This document shows positions 18,291 through 27,954 of a DNA stretch of 64,000 nucleotides, in pieces. Every line of letters begins with the position of its first letter. Position 1 is the stretch's first letter. A program made the translations under genes and the position numbers. This DNA comes from Niabella beijingensis (GTDB lineage Bacteria > Bacteroidota > Bacteroidia > Chitinophagales > Chitinophagaceae): positions 1,426,001 to 1,490,000 of the forward strand of contig NZ_JAIQDI010000001.1 in the NCBI RefSeq assembly GCF_020034665.1. Direction: 5' to 3'. The notes below the pieces were generated by a model. It saw nothing but the letters and a program-made list of their open reading frames with translations. It made no database searches and was not told where the DNA came from.

Positions 18291-18923
18291 TTACTTGGCA
18301 GGTGGGGTTGCTGCTGCGGGCCCACCACCACCGGACAAACGGACTAATTCCAGTTCCGAGTCAAAAGGTTTCACCAATGCGTAACGGGCTACTTTATTGA
18401 TGGTCATTTCATCCAGCATGTCCACTACATTTTTATATGTAGCATCCTCCGTGGGCTTGATCACCACAAAAAAGTCCTTTTGTTTACAATCATCAATGGA
18501 TTTACCTTTTGCCTTGGCCTCACTTTCGCAAACCGGGTCTGTTACATAACGGGAGATCACTTCTTTCTTTTTACGGATGACGATATCCCGGATTTCTTTA
18601 TATGTAGCGGATTTAAAACCGGAAGCTGTTGCATCCAGCTCCCCTTCATAATAAAAGAGGCTGTTATCTTTTCCCAGTATAACGCTCAATGAACCCGATT
18701 GCTTGATCTTGGTTTCCTCATCCTTCTTGTCTGTATCCTTCGGCATGTTCAAATCCATTGTAGTCGGATTGCTCATTGTTGCCGTAAAGATAAAGAAGGT
18801 GATCAGGAGAAATCCCAGGTCCACCATCGGAGTCATATCCACCCGGGTATTCAGTTTCTTGGCCTTCTTGACCCCGGGGCCTTTCTTATGCCCTTCATCG
18901 CCGCCAGTATCTAAACTTGCCAT
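18291..18923 (-). CDS. exbD: ExbD/TolR family biopolymer transport protein (second copy)
   Basis: A 210-residue bitopic protein. A 28-residue cytoplasmic tail precedes RVDMTPMVDLGFLLITFFIF, in which the Asp before LGFLL is the conserved proton-path residue, and one helix follows. The periplasmic domain is about 150 residues, longer than classic ExbD, with an insert containing a cysteine pair around DPVCESEA and DDCKQKD. A glycine/alanine-rich end follows. It works with ExbB and TonB in an energy-harvesting complex. It lies 38 bases after the first ExbD, with which it may form heterodimers. Confidence 0.9.
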   Translation of the reverse strand: MASLDTGGDEGHKKGPGVKKAKKLNTRVDMTPMVDLGFLLITFFIFTATMSNPTTMDLNMPKDTDKKDEETKIKQSGSLSVILGKDNSLFYYEGELDATASGFKSATYKEIRDIVIRKKKEVISRYVTDPVCESEAKAKGKSIDDCKQKDFFVVIKPTEDATYKNVVDMLDEMTINKVARYALVKPFDSELELVRLSGGGGPAAATPPAK

Positions 18924-18961
18924 AATTTTTTCTTTTTACTGGTTATAGTAGGTGATTGAAT

Positions 18962-19615
18962 TTATTTTCCTTTTAACCGCTCCTGGTACAACTCGGTTCC
19001 TGCAGGCGCATCCTGCGGCATGGTCACCAGGTTGTACTTCTGCTCATCATTGCGTTTCATGGCATCAATGACAGCCCCGAAAGTCGGATACTTTGAAGTA
19101 TTATCTCCTTTAACAAGATATTTCAATGGCTCACCGGCGAAAACATATTTTGCCGCACCGATCCAGTTCACCAGCTCGCTGGTGGCCGAATCTTTAACGG
19201 GGATCCCGTCCTGTGCAACTTTTCCCCGTTCTGCCGGAGGAAGCGCCATAAATCCTTTTATCTTATTAAGAGGCATTCCGATCATTTCTCCATCCTGGTA
19301 CTGAGCCAGGTCAGCATCCGTAAGGGTGAGTCCTGCTCTTTTAGCGGCTTCTTTGATAACCTCCTTTCCTTTTTGAACATCGGATTTGGACATTACCGAA
19401 AAATACACCTTGTTATCCTTGTCAATGCTCATCATAACCGCATTGTTATCAGGCATCGTCTGGGATGAAACAGAATTAGGCGTTTCGATCGGAACTGGCT
19501 CAGCCGGTTTGAATTTTGTAGCCATGATAAAGAAGGACAGGATCAGGAACGCGACGTCCACAAAGGGCGTCATATCCGTATCCGTCGACTTCTTTTGTAT
19601 TTTTGCTTTTGCCAT
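18962..19615 (-). CDS. exbD: ExbD/TolR family biopolymer transport protein (first copy)
   Basis: A 217-residue protein with a short basic cytoplasmic tail, then DTDMTPFVDVAFLILSFFIM carrying the conserved Asp in FVDVAFL. A periplasmic domain of about 170 residues ends in a YNLVTMPQD region. As in the second copy, an insert of about 60 residues in the periplasmic domain makes it longer than the approximately 140-residue E. coli protein. It follows ExbB by 72 bases. Paired ExbD genes are usual in Bacteroidota TonB operons. Confidence 0.9.
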   Translation of the reverse strand: MAKAKIQKKSTDTDMTPFVDVAFLILSFFIMATKFKPAEPVPIETPNSVSSQTMPDNNAVMMSIDKDNKVYFSVMSKSDVQKGKEVIKEAAKRAGLTLTDADLAQYQDGEMIGMPLNKIKGFMALPPAERGKVAQDGIPVKDSATSELVNWIGAAKYVFAGEPLKYLVKGDNTSKYPTFGAVIDAMKRNDEQKYNLVTMPQDAPAGTELYQERLKGK

Positions 19616-19687
19616 TATTGACTCTATTTTGATATAAGACGAAAAATCTGTTTTATTCCATAAAATTCTTTTCTTCCTGTATAAAGA

Positions 19688-20542
19688 TTATTTATACAGA
19701 GAAGCAAAGGACTGGGTCAGGGTAAAACCAGATTCGTCAATACCATGTGTAATGCTGTCAATACGGGTGGTAAGCATGTTGTAAATGATAAGGGCCAGCG
19801 CAGAGGTACCGATACCTAATGCCGTGTTATACAGGGCCTCAGAGATACCGATCGCCAGTTCAGCTGCGTTACCGCCGCCGCCTTCACCCAGGTTAGAGAA
19901 CGATTTGATCATCCCCATTACCGTACCTAACAACGCGATCAGCGTACCGGTAGATACAATGGTGGATAAGAATACCAGGTTCTTCTGAAGCATCGGCAGT
20001 TCCAGTGCAGTGGCTTCTTCCACTTCTTTCTGAATCGCTGCAATTTTCTGTTCGGTTTCCAAACCGGTTTCCCCGATCATTTCTTTATAGCGACGCAGCC
20101 CTGCTTTCATTACATTACCAACAGAACCTTTTTGTTTGTCGCACTCAGCAATTGCTGCATCCACATTCTTATTGGCCAGGTGGTACTGTACCTTACGGAT
20201 AAAATTACTGTTGTTCCCTTTACCCAGCGCTTTAGCGATCGTCAGGAATCTTTCGATAGCAAACACAATTACCATCAGCAACATGCCGATCAGCAACGGT
20301 ACGATGATACCGCCTTCATAGATCCGGTGAAAGGCTCCTTTGGGGCCTTTATGGCCAGGCCAAAATCCTCCGGCCTTATCAGGCTGGTCAAACCCAGAAT
20401 CCGCGCCAATCACAAAGCGCCATATACAATACCCGGCAACAATACACAGAATGGGCGCCACCCACGAAATCAGATTACTGCTTTTTTTAGGTTGAACAGA
20501 AGTAGTAGCCGTTACGGGCTTCGCTTGATTTGTCTCAGCCAT
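19688..20542 (-). CDS. exbB: MotA/TolQ/ExbB proton channel protein
   Basis: A 284-residue inner-membrane protein. The first helix is at about 27-45, with a larger periplasmic stretch containing PGHKGPKG. A second helix lies near 78-96 and leads into IERFLTI. The last two helices fall in the conserved MotA_ExbB block with GTLIALLGTVMGMI and the ALYNTALGIGTSALALIIYN segment. It forms the pentameric proton channel around an ExbD dimer. It is the first gene of the exbB-exbD-exbD-tonB operon and has a promoter-like pair directly upstream. Confidence 0.92.
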   Translation of the reverse strand: MAETNQAKPVTATTSVQPKKSSNLISWVAPILCIVAGYCIWRFVIGADSGFDQPDKAGGFWPGHKGPKGAFHRIYEGGIIVPLLIGMLLMVIVFAIERFLTIAKALGKGNNSNFIRKVQYHLANKNVDAAIAECDKQKGSVGNVMKAGLRRYKEMIGETGLETEQKIAAIQKEVEEATALELPMLQKNLVFLSTIVSTGTLIALLGTVMGMIKSFSNLGEGGGGNAAELAIGISEALYNTALGIGTSALALIIYNMLTTRIDSITHGIDESGFTLTQSFASLYK

Positions 20543-20593
20543 GATCTTAGTTTTTTTAGTTTTTTAAATATTGAACAAGTTTATTTGAGTGTA

Positions 20594-20623
20594 CAATTCT
20601 AACAAAAAAAATCAAACAACAAA
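20594..20623 (-). promoter_or_regulatory. Candidate promoter of the exbB operon
   Basis: Read on the minus strand, TTTG (20620-20623) and TAGAATTG (20594-20601, one mismatch to TAnnTTTG) are 18 bases apart. The implied start lies about 45 bases before the ExbB ATG in an AT-rich leader. Confidence 0.45.
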
Positions 20624-20770
20624 ATTTTTCGTCATTATTTTTTTTTAATCGTTTGAAGTTAAACTTTTTTCACAATTAATCAAAAAAAACAAAAAAATGT
20701 TGACATAATTTTAGTTAAACCCCTTTTTGATTTTACGGCATTCAATAAAATCCCTCCGGTATTGTTTTTT

Positions 20771-22051
20771 TTATTCATAGCGCAACGCATCGATCGGATT
20801 GAGTTTTCCAGCCTTTACAGCCGGATAAATTCCCGCTCCCAGGCCTACAATTGTACAAATGACAATTCCATATAACACCCAATCCCAGGGCACTACAAAA
20901 CCGGTGTTCAGCACCATTGAAAACAGGTTACCGATAATGATTCCCAGCAGGATACCGAGCATAGCGCCCAGCACACTGATGATCACCGCCTCCAGCAGGA
21001 ACTGTGTTTTTACGGACCGTTTTTTCCCGCCCAGGGCTTTTACCAGCCCCACTTCCTTGGTCCGCTCGGAGACGGATACCAGCATAATATTCATCAATCC
21101 GATAGCGGCCCCGAGCAAGGTGATCACCCCGATCACAACAGCCGCCCAGCGGATATAGCGCAGCACATTCATTGCGGTTTGCACGGCACTGTCGCTTTTA
21201 TCCAGTGCAAAATTGCTGGCTTCCGTAATATTGTTTTTCCGCACGGAACGGAAGAAGCTCTCGGCCTCTCCCATGGCGGCATCCAGCTGTTTCAAATCAT
21301 TGACTTTTACAGCAATAACATAGGAGGCCCCGGCAGTGCCGAAATTCCGCTCCCAGTTCTGGTAACCCGTTACCACCATATTGTCCCGGCTGAAGCCAAA
21401 AGTGGACCCTTTGCCCTCCAGGATGCCCAGCACCCGGTAGGGGATATTGTTGATACGTATGGTCGTATTCACGCCTTTGTCCATCGCCTCTCCAAAAAAA
21501 CTTTTAGCCACATCAAACCCCAGCACACATACATTCTGTCCGTTCCGTACCTCACCTGCCGTAAAGTTCCGGCCATACAACACCTTATAGGCATTCAGCC
21601 CCAGGTATTGATCATCACCGGCCAGCAGCACTACATTCGGACTGGTCTTCTTATCTCCAAAGGAAAGGATACTGCTTCTTCCGCCAAATACGGAGATGCC
21701 GGCCACGGCACCCGGGAACCGGTAATGCTGTATAAAATATTCGGCCTCTTGTTTCGTAATGACCTTATTAAGATTAGATTGTTTTTCCTTTTTCCCTTTT
21801 TTTGAAACGGCAAGATCATCGTTGCGGCCTCCGCCAAAATTCATGTTCCGCTCTTTAAAGCGAATGGTAAACCCATTGGCGCCCATGGAAGAAAAGCTTT
21901 CGGAAAATTTCTGATTCATGGCCTTGATCGCCGTGATGATACCCACCAGGGCCATAATGCCAAATGCAATAATGGTAACCGTAAGTCCGGTACGCAGCTT
22001 ATTACTTTTAACCGTCCGGAACGCAAGCAGCAATGTGTCTGTAAATTTCAC
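20771..22051 (-). CDS. MacB/FtsX-type ABC transporter permease
   Basis: A 426-residue inner-membrane protein with the type VII exporter layout. The first helix is at about 20-42 after the lead-in LLAFRTVKSNKLRTGLT. A large periplasmic MacB-PCD domain covers about 43-290, and three C-terminal helices between 300 and 415 surround the SERTKEVGLVKALGGKK coupling segment. The final IDALRYE is characteristic. The partner ATPase is not adjacent. MacB-like systems move substrates across the envelope by mechanotransmission; the cargo is unknown. It follows nuoN on the same strand after a heptamer-repeat spacer. Confidence 0.9.
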   Translation of the reverse strand: MKFTDTLLLAFRTVKSNKLRTGLTVTIIAFGIMALVGIITAIKAMNQKFSESFSSMGANGFTIRFKERNMNFGGGRNDDLAVSKKGKKEKQSNLNKVITKQEAEYFIQHYRFPGAVAGISVFGGRSSILSFGDKKTSPNVVLLAGDDQYLGLNAYKVLYGRNFTAGEVRNGQNVCVLGFDVAKSFFGEAMDKGVNTTIRINNIPYRVLGILEGKGSTFGFSRDNMVVTGYQNWERNFGTAGASYVIAVKVNDLKQLDAAMGEAESFFRSVRKNNITEASNFALDKSDSAVQTAMNVLRYIRWAAVVIGVITLLGAAIGLMNIMLVSVSERTKEVGLVKALGGKKRSVKTQFLLEAVIISVLGAMLGILLGIIIGNLFSMVLNTGFVVPWDWVLYGIVICTIVGLGAGIYPAVKAGKLNPIDALRYE

Positions 22052-22102
22052 CTTGCTAAGTTACAGGGAATGGTTGAGGTTCAGGCGTTAAATTACCGGC
22101 CA

Positions 22103-22158
22103 GCCGAAACTGTCAGCATTTAGCTGTCAGCTGTCAGAATTGAGAATTGGGAATTCAG
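22103..22158. repeat. Heptamer tandem repeats between nuoN and the MacB-type gene
   Basis: CTGTCAG occurs at 22110, 22124 and 22131, and AATT-plus-three units follow at 22138, 22145 and 22152, all in one 7-base phase. No reading frame crosses it convincingly. It resembles the array at the left end of the window in period though not in sequence. Confidence 0.6.
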
Positions 22159-22179
22159 ATAGTGAGCGTGACTGGTTTT

Positions 22180-23553
22180 TTAAAAATACAGCCAGCTGAA
22201 GATCACATTGGGGAAAAGACCGGTAAAAACGATGAGCACGCAAATGGCCACCAGTGTGTACTTCTCAAAGGAACTGATCCCTGAAAAATGATTCGGCCCC
22301 TGTTTGAAATACATGGCCTGTATCACCCGGAAATAGTAGTAGGCACTAACAGCGGCCATCAGTACCCCAAAGATCACCAGCCACAGGTATCCGCCCGATT
22401 GGATCACCGCCTTCAGCATATAAAACTTGGCCAGGAAGCCCGCAGACAAAGGGATTCCTGCCAGGGACAACATAAAAATAGTAACACATAACGCCACAAG
22501 CGGCTGATGCCCGGCAAGGCCGTTAAAACCATCGAAGGAGTAATCCGTCATCTTGCTGATCACCCCAAACACTCCGATGGTGGCCAGGCAATAGGCAACC
22601 GCATAGAGCAACAATCCTTCATGTGCCGTTTCATTCATAGCTACCAGCGCAAACAGCATGAACCCCGCCTGTGAAATACTGGAATAGGCCAGCATCCGTT
22701 TTACGCTTTGCTGGAATACCGCAGTGATATTTCCTACAAACAATGTCAGTGCTGCCAGCACCGCCAGCCATAGCTTCCATTGAATTGTCGTTTTGTCGAA
22801 TGCCGTATAAAACAGGTGAAGGAACCCGGCGAAAATGCCCACTTTAACAATCGTGGCCATAAAAGAGGTGAACACATTGGGAGCCCCGTCGTATACATCC
22901 GGTGTCCAGAAATGAAAAGGCGCTACCGAAACCTTAAAACACATGGAGAACAGCAACATCAGCATGCCGGCGGTCAGCAGGTTGGATTTCAGCAGCTCCG
23001 CTATATTCATTTTGGCGATCTCAAATGTACCCGTAGCGCCGTAGATCAGAGCGATCCCCATCAGCATAATGCCGGTGGAAAACGCGCCCATCAGGAAATA
23101 TTTCAGCGCCGCTTCATTGCTCTTCAGGTCTTTTTTTGCAGAACCGGTAAGGATATAAAGCGGGATGGAAATGATCTCAATTCCAAGGAACAACATCAGC
23201 AGGTTGGTAAAGGAGGTTACCAGGAACGTACCGGCCAGGATGAAAAAGATCAGCGCAAAATATTCGGCATAATGACTGCCGACCTTTTCCATATCCTTTG
23301 AAGATACCAGGAAATAGATCAGCGTGCAGGCAATAATGATCGTGTTGAAGAACAGCGCATAGCCGGTAAATGAAAGAAATCCTGCGGTGTTCATATGGAA
23401 CAACCGGATGCCTTTGGATTCCAGCACATTGACCACCAGCAATAACACAATGCCCAGAATGGCCAGTATCCGCACCGGTGCTTTTGTTTTAAACAAAAAG
23501 CTGGCGAACATCATCATTACACCTAACAAACCTGAAAATAATACTGCGTTCAT
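22180..23553 (-). CDS. nuoN: NADH-quinone oxidoreductase subunit N
   Basis: A 457-residue antiporter-like membrane subunit of respiratory complex I with about 14 predicted helices. Family landmarks are ALKYFLMGAFSTGIMLMG (lysine/half-helix region), WTPDVYDGAPNVFTSFMATIVKVG, and VKRMLAYSSISQAGFML with the conserved channel lysine. It takes part in proton pumping in the membrane arm. It is the last gene of the nuo operon, 10 bases after nuoM. Confidence 0.95.
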   Translation of the reverse strand: MNAVLFSGLLGVMMMFASFLFKTKAPVRILAILGIVLLLVVNVLESKGIRLFHMNTAGFLSFTGYALFFNTIIIACTLIYFLVSSKDMEKVGSHYAEYFALIFFILAGTFLVTSFTNLLMLFLGIEIISIPLYILTGSAKKDLKSNEAALKYFLMGAFSTGIMLMGIALIYGATGTFEIAKMNIAELLKSNLLTAGMLMLLFSMCFKVSVAPFHFWTPDVYDGAPNVFTSFMATIVKVGIFAGFLHLFYTAFDKTTIQWKLWLAVLAALTLFVGNITAVFQQSVKRMLAYSSISQAGFMLFALVAMNETAHEGLLLYAVAYCLATIGVFGVISKMTDYSFDGFNGLAGHQPLVALCVTIFMLSLAGIPLSAGFLAKFYMLKAVIQSGGYLWLVIFGVLMAAVSAYYYFRVIQAMYFKQGPNHFSGISSFEKYTLVAICVLIVFTGLFPNVIFSWLYF

Positions 23554-23563
23554 ATTGTTTCTC

Positions 23564-25042
23564 TTAATGCTTCCTCAACAAGGGCAGCACATCTGAATTT
23601 TTTAAAATTGATTGACTGATCTGATCCATCGCATTCAGGAATGGCTGCGGATAAATACCCACGATCAGGATCGCACCGATGATGATCGTAAGGATCGCTT
23701 TCTCCTGAAAAGCGATATCCGTGCCTTTTTCGGTCAGCGCATTGGTAGCGCCAAAAAACACTTTCCGGCCCAAACGAAGGGTATATACGGCTCCCAGGAT
23801 AACACCAAGCCCCGCAGTAGCCATCATCAGCGTACCATGCTCCGATACCCTGGATCCGAGGATGCCTTTGAACATCAGGAACTCACCGATAAAGGCATTG
23901 CTGAGCGGCAGGGCGATATTTGCAAAAGCGATAATGACAAAAAAGAAGGTAAGTGCCGGTGCCTTTTGCGCAATGCCGCCCAGCGCGGATATTTTCACCG
24001 TTCCGAATTTGCGTTCAATAATTTCCACCACTACCCACATTCCCAGGATGTTAATCCCGTGCGAGAACATCTGGATCAGGGTACCCTGCAGCGCGCTTTT
24101 ATCTTCCGCAAAAACGGCCACACACATCAGCCCGATATGCGCAATGGAGGAATAGGCCACCAGCCGCTTCATATCATCCTGGCGCATCGCGATCAGCGAA
24201 GCATAAATAATACCCGTAACCGCCAGCAGGGAAACAGTATCCCCGTTGAGATAAGAAGCCATTGGCAGCACCGGCAACAGCCAGCGCAACAAACCCAGTA
24301 CCCCCATCTTCACCATCAGGGCGCTCAGTACCATTGTTGCGGCCGTAGGCGACTGCTGATACGTATCCGGCTGCCAGGTATGAAAAGGGAAGACCGGCAT
24401 CTTCACCGCAAAGGCCACAAAGAACAGCCAGAAGAGCCAGGATTGTTCTTTAACAGAAAGACCGGCATTATAAAAAGCAGTGATATCAAAAGACTGGCCG
24501 GCAGTGCGCGAATACACATAAAGAATGCCCACCAGCATTAACAGCGAACCAATAAAGGTGTAGATAAAGAATTTAAAGATAACCGCAATGCGCTTCTCCC
24601 CGCCCCATTGGGAACAGATAAAATAAACAGGGATCAGGGCCAGTTCCCAGAAGAAATAAAACAACAGGGCATCCATTGCCAGGAACACGCCCATAAGGCC
24701 GGCCTGCGTCAATAACATCAGTCCGAAAAAATTATTCACCTTCTTATAGGCTGTCGTCCAGGTGGAAAGAAAAATAATGGGATAACACAGCGCGGTAAGC
24801 AGGCACAGCATAATTCCCATTCCGTCGCCTTTTAATGAAAAGCTGCTGTTCAGCAATCCCATCCAGTTGGCGCGGAACGTCCAGCAACCCGGTGCCGCAT
24901 AAACGGCAACGCCAAGGAGGGCAATGATAAATGTCAGAATGGCTGCCAGTAACGACCAGGTCCTTACCTGTTCCTCCTTTTTTATCAGAAACGTAGCCAG
25001 TCCACTCACTAAAGGCACCAGTATCAACAACAATGCGATCAT
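23564..25042 (-). CDS. nuoM: NADH-quinone oxidoreductase subunit M
   Basis: A 492-residue proton-pumping membrane subunit of complex I with about 14 helices. Landmarks are FFFWELALIPVYFI with the key glutamate, FPFHTWQPDTYQQSP, and MKRLVAYSSIAHIGLM with the broken-helix lysine. It is encoded between nuoL and nuoN. Ninety bases separate it from nuoL; they contain a TTCAG-rich stretch and a 7-bp hairpin (25073-25090). Confidence 0.95.
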   Translation of the reverse strand: MIALLLILVPLVSGLATFLIKKEEQVRTWSLLAAILTFIIALLGVAVYAAPGCWTFRANWMGLLNSSFSLKGDGMGIMLCLLTALCYPIIFLSTWTTAYKKVNNFFGLMLLTQAGLMGVFLAMDALLFYFFWELALIPVYFICSQWGGEKRIAVIFKFFIYTFIGSLLMLVGILYVYSRTAGQSFDITAFYNAGLSVKEQSWLFWLFFVAFAVKMPVFPFHTWQPDTYQQSPTAATMVLSALMVKMGVLGLLRWLLPVLPMASYLNGDTVSLLAVTGIIYASLIAMRQDDMKRLVAYSSIAHIGLMCVAVFAEDKSALQGTLIQMFSHGINILGMWVVVEIIERKFGTVKISALGGIAQKAPALTFFFVIIAFANIALPLSNAFIGEFLMFKGILGSRVSEHGTLMMATAGLGVILGAVYTLRLGRKVFFGATNALTEKGTDIAFQEKAILTIIIGAILIVGIYPQPFLNAMDQISQSILKNSDVLPLLRKH

Positions 25043-25132
25043 ATTTCAGTATTCAGATTTTTCAGTATTGTGTCCCGATCACTATCGGGATCAGGCTCCA
25101 GGTTTCGAATTTCTCCAGTGATCCAATGCTTA

Positions 25133-27043
25133 TTATTTCCTCAAAAAGAACTGCACAACAAAAATCAGCACCATTCCCAGCACCATCATCAGGATATAAG
25201 CCCCCGTCTGACCGCTCTGCAGCCAGCGCAGCTGGCGGCCGCCGTAGTTGACCAGGCGGCCCACACCGTTCACCACACCATCCACTACTTTCCGGTCGAT
25301 GACATTGCCTAGGAATGAGCTCAGCGCATTCAGCGGCTTTACAATGACCGTATCATACAGTTCATCCACATACCATTTGTTCTCCAATACTTTTCCGAGG
25401 CCGGTAGCAGGCCCCAGGTCCGGTTTTTTCGAGAACCGGTTCCAGGCAACGATCACTACAATGATCACCAGGACGGAGGACAATCCGGCCAGTAGCCATT
25501 CAGTGCTGTGGCTTGCCTCATGTGCGGGTAGCACAGCATATGAATCTTTAAATACCGGCTGCAGAAAATCAGCCAGTGCATGTGCTCCATGCGCCATAAA
25601 TTCCGGCACTCCCACAAATCCGCCGATAACGGAAAGGATCGCCAGTATGATCAATGGAACGGTAATGGCCGCAGGACTTTCGTGCAGGTGATGCTCCTGT
25701 TCCTGCGTGCCACGGAAACTGCCTTTAAATGTGGTGGCGTATAACCGGAACATATAGAAAGCGGTAAATAAAGCGCCGATCAGACCCAGTACGTACCATA
25801 CCGGCGATTTTGCAAAAGCACCCGCCAGGATCTCATCCTTCGAGAAAAAGCCGGAGAAACCCGGTATTCCTGCAATGGCCAGACAGCCCAGCAGAAAGGT
25901 GATATTGGTGATCTTCATGTATTTCGACAATCCGCCCATTTTGCGCATGTCCTGTTCGCCCCCCATGGCATGGATCACGCTGCCGCTGCCGAGGAACAGC
26001 AGGGCTTTAAAGAACGCATGTGTCATTACATGAAAAACCGCGGCTACATAAGCGCCGCTACCCAGGGCGAGGAACATATACCCCAGCTGGCTCACTGTAG
26101 AATAGGCCAGTACTTTTTTAATATCATTTTGTTTAAGGGCAATCGTAGCTGCCAGCAATGCGGTAGCGATACCAATGACCGCAATCACGTTCAGCGTGGC
26201 CGGCGCCATTGAGAACATCAGGTTGGTCCGGGCGATCATATAGATACCTGCGGTCACCATCGTAGCCGCGTGGATCAGCGCAGACACCGGCGTGGGACCA
26301 GCCATCGCATCCGGCAACCAGGTGTACAGCGGTATCTGGGCGCTTTTTCCGGTGGCCCCTACAAATAACAACAGGGTGATCATGGTCAATTCCCTCCCTG
26401 AAAAATGCTTCTGCAGGGAATCCGGAGCGAGGATCTCACTGAACGTAGTGGTGCCCGTTTTATGAATAAGCATGAACAATGCGATCAGGAAGGCCAGGTC
26501 ACCGATCCGGTTCATGATAAACGCTTTGTTGGCCGCCTTGCTGTATTCCTTTTTCTTAAACCAGAAACCGATCAGCAGGTAAGAGCACAAGCCAACGCCC
26601 TCCCAGCCGATGAACATGATCACAAAATTGGCGCCCATCACCAGCAGCAGCATCGAGAAAACAAAAAGATTCAGATACGCAAAATATCTTCCGAAATGTT
26701 CCGGCTTTTCATCATGCATATAAGAAGTGGAATACACATGGATCAGAAAACCGATACCCGTGATGATCAGCAGCCAGATGGCCGACAGCTGATCGATCCG
26801 GAATGCGAACGGGATCTTCAGGTTCCCGACATTGATAAACGGGAAGTACTCGGCGGTATGCACATTGCCTCCGCTTACCTGGAAAAACGCCCAGAGACTT
26901 AAAATAAAGGACGCCAGTATCACCCCGCTCCCGATGAACCCAACGGCTCCTTTTGATAAACTTTTTCTTCCCAATCCGTTTATGATACACCCCAGCAATG
27001 GCAGCAGCGGGATCCAATAAACGATATCTAACACATTATTCAT
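25133..27043 (-). CDS. nuoL: NADH-quinone oxidoreductase subunit L
   Basis: A 636-residue distal membrane-arm subunit of complex I with about 16 helices and the long lateral amphipathic helix near the C terminus that ties the arm together. Landmarks are GWEGVGLCSYLLIGFWF, PLYTWLPDAMAGPTPVSALIHAATMVTAG and IKKVLAYSTVSQLGYM. Its length is normal for the family. It starts 22 bases after nuoK on the minus strand. Confidence 0.96.
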   Translation of the reverse strand: MNNVLDIVYWIPLLPLLGCIINGLGRKSLSKGAVGFIGSGVILASFILSLWAFFQVSGGNVHTAEYFPFINVGNLKIPFAFRIDQLSAIWLLIITGIGFLIHVYSTSYMHDEKPEHFGRYFAYLNLFVFSMLLLVMGANFVIMFIGWEGVGLCSYLLIGFWFKKKEYSKAANKAFIMNRIGDLAFLIALFMLIHKTGTTTFSEILAPDSLQKHFSGRELTMITLLLFVGATGKSAQIPLYTWLPDAMAGPTPVSALIHAATMVTAGIYMIARTNLMFSMAPATLNVIAVIGIATALLAATIALKQNDIKKVLAYSTVSQLGYMFLALGSGAYVAAVFHVMTHAFFKALLFLGSGSVIHAMGGEQDMRKMGGLSKYMKITNITFLLGCLAIAGIPGFSGFFSKDEILAGAFAKSPVWYVLGLIGALFTAFYMFRLYATTFKGSFRGTQEQEHHLHESPAAITVPLIILAILSVIGGFVGVPEFMAHGAHALADFLQPVFKDSYAVLPAHEASHSTEWLLAGLSSVLVIIVVIVAWNRFSKKPDLGPATGLGKVLENKWYVDELYDTVIVKPLNALSSFLGNVIDRKVVDGVVNGVGRLVNYGGRQLRWLQSGQTGAYILMMVLGMVLIFVVQFFLRK

Positions 27044-27065
27044 AATAAAGAGAATGCCGGCGCAA

Positions 27066-27392
27066 TTAATGTTTCAGCCTGTTTAAGAAATTAATATTTA
27101 TCGAGTGTACATTCCGGTACATCATTACAATGATGGCCAGTCCCACGCTCACTTCGGCCGCTGCCACCACCATAATAAAAAACACGAACAACTGGCCATC
27201 GGAGCCGGCTGTGGCGGCAGCTCCCTTTGCCACATGGTGCATTTTGGAGAAGGCCACCAATAAAAGATTTACGGCATTCAGCATCAGCTCAATACACATA
27301 AAAACAATAATGGCATTCCTGCGGGTGAGCACCCCTACCACGCCTATGGAAAACAGGCAGAGGGCAAGGGTGATGTAGTAATTTATTGGCAT
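27066..27392 (-). CDS. nuoK: NADH-quinone oxidoreductase subunit K
   Basis: A 108-residue subunit with three helices. The conserved membrane glutamates are in [12 protein letters not shown] and [13 protein letters not shown], both needed for proton transfer in studied homologues. It lies between nuoJ and nuoL as in the canonical order. Confidence 0.95.
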   Translation of the reverse strand: MPINYYITLALCLFSIGVVGVLTRRNAIIVFMCIELMLNAVNLLLVAFSKMHHVAKGAAATAGSDGQLFVFFIMVVAAAEVSVGLAIIVMMYRNVHSININFLNRLKH

Positions 27393-27433
27393 GTTCTTTT
27401 TTGATTTAGTCGTTAACGTTTGCAGTCAGCTGA

Positions 27434-27934
27434 TTAATCTTTTTTTCCGATGACCACCGATCCTACCATGGCACTTAAAAACAGGATACTGCTGATCTCG
27501 AACGGGATCACAAAAGTAGTGAACAGTTCGCGTCCCAGGTTTTTTACCAGCCCGATATCACCGGTGCCCATTTCCACCAGGTTCTTTTTCACCTCTGTAT
27601 TCTTCAATGCCGCGATCAGTACCAAAAACAAACAGCCGCCCGCAATGGCCCCTACGATCTGCAGCCATTTGTTCTTCAGCGTTTCCGCCGTCCGGCTGAG
27701 GTTCATCAGCATGATCACAAACAGGAAAAGTACCATGATGGCCCCTGCATAAACAATGATATTTACAATAGCGAGGAACTGTGCATTCATCAAGATATAA
27801 TGACCGGAAATGGCAAAGAAGGTTACGATCAGTCCCAATACGGAGTAAACGGGATTTTTACTGGTAACAATCGTTAACGCACTTCCGATAGCGATCACCG
27901 TTAATACCCAGAATAATAGTTGCGTGATATTCAT
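27434..27934 (-). CDS. nuoJ: NADH-quinone oxidoreductase subunit J
   Basis: A 166-residue membrane subunit with five predicted helices. The hallmark is YILMNAQFLAIVNIIVYAGAIMVLFLFVIMLMNL, which includes the pi-bulge helix 3. Its length matches the family. It follows nuoI by 20 bases. Confidence 0.94.
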   Translation of the reverse strand: MNITQLLFWVLTVIAIGSALTIVTSKNPVYSVLGLIVTFFAISGHYILMNAQFLAIVNIIVYAGAIMVLFLFVIMLMNLSRTAETLKNKWLQIVGAIAGGCLFLVLIAALKNTEVKKNLVEMGTGDIGLVKNLGRELFTTFVIPFEISSILFLSAMVGSVVIGKKD

Positions 27935-27954
27935 TTCGTTTCTTATATTAACCC

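Noticed and set aside
23612..24541. A 309-codon open frame opposite nuoM
   Set aside because: Gln/His/Arg-rich product, a shadow of a strongly conserved membrane subunit on the other strand.
25073..25090. TCCCGAT/ATCGGGA hairpin between nuoL and nuoM considered as a terminator
   Set aside because: Seven base pairs with no T tract, in the middle of an operon; at most a minor repeat.
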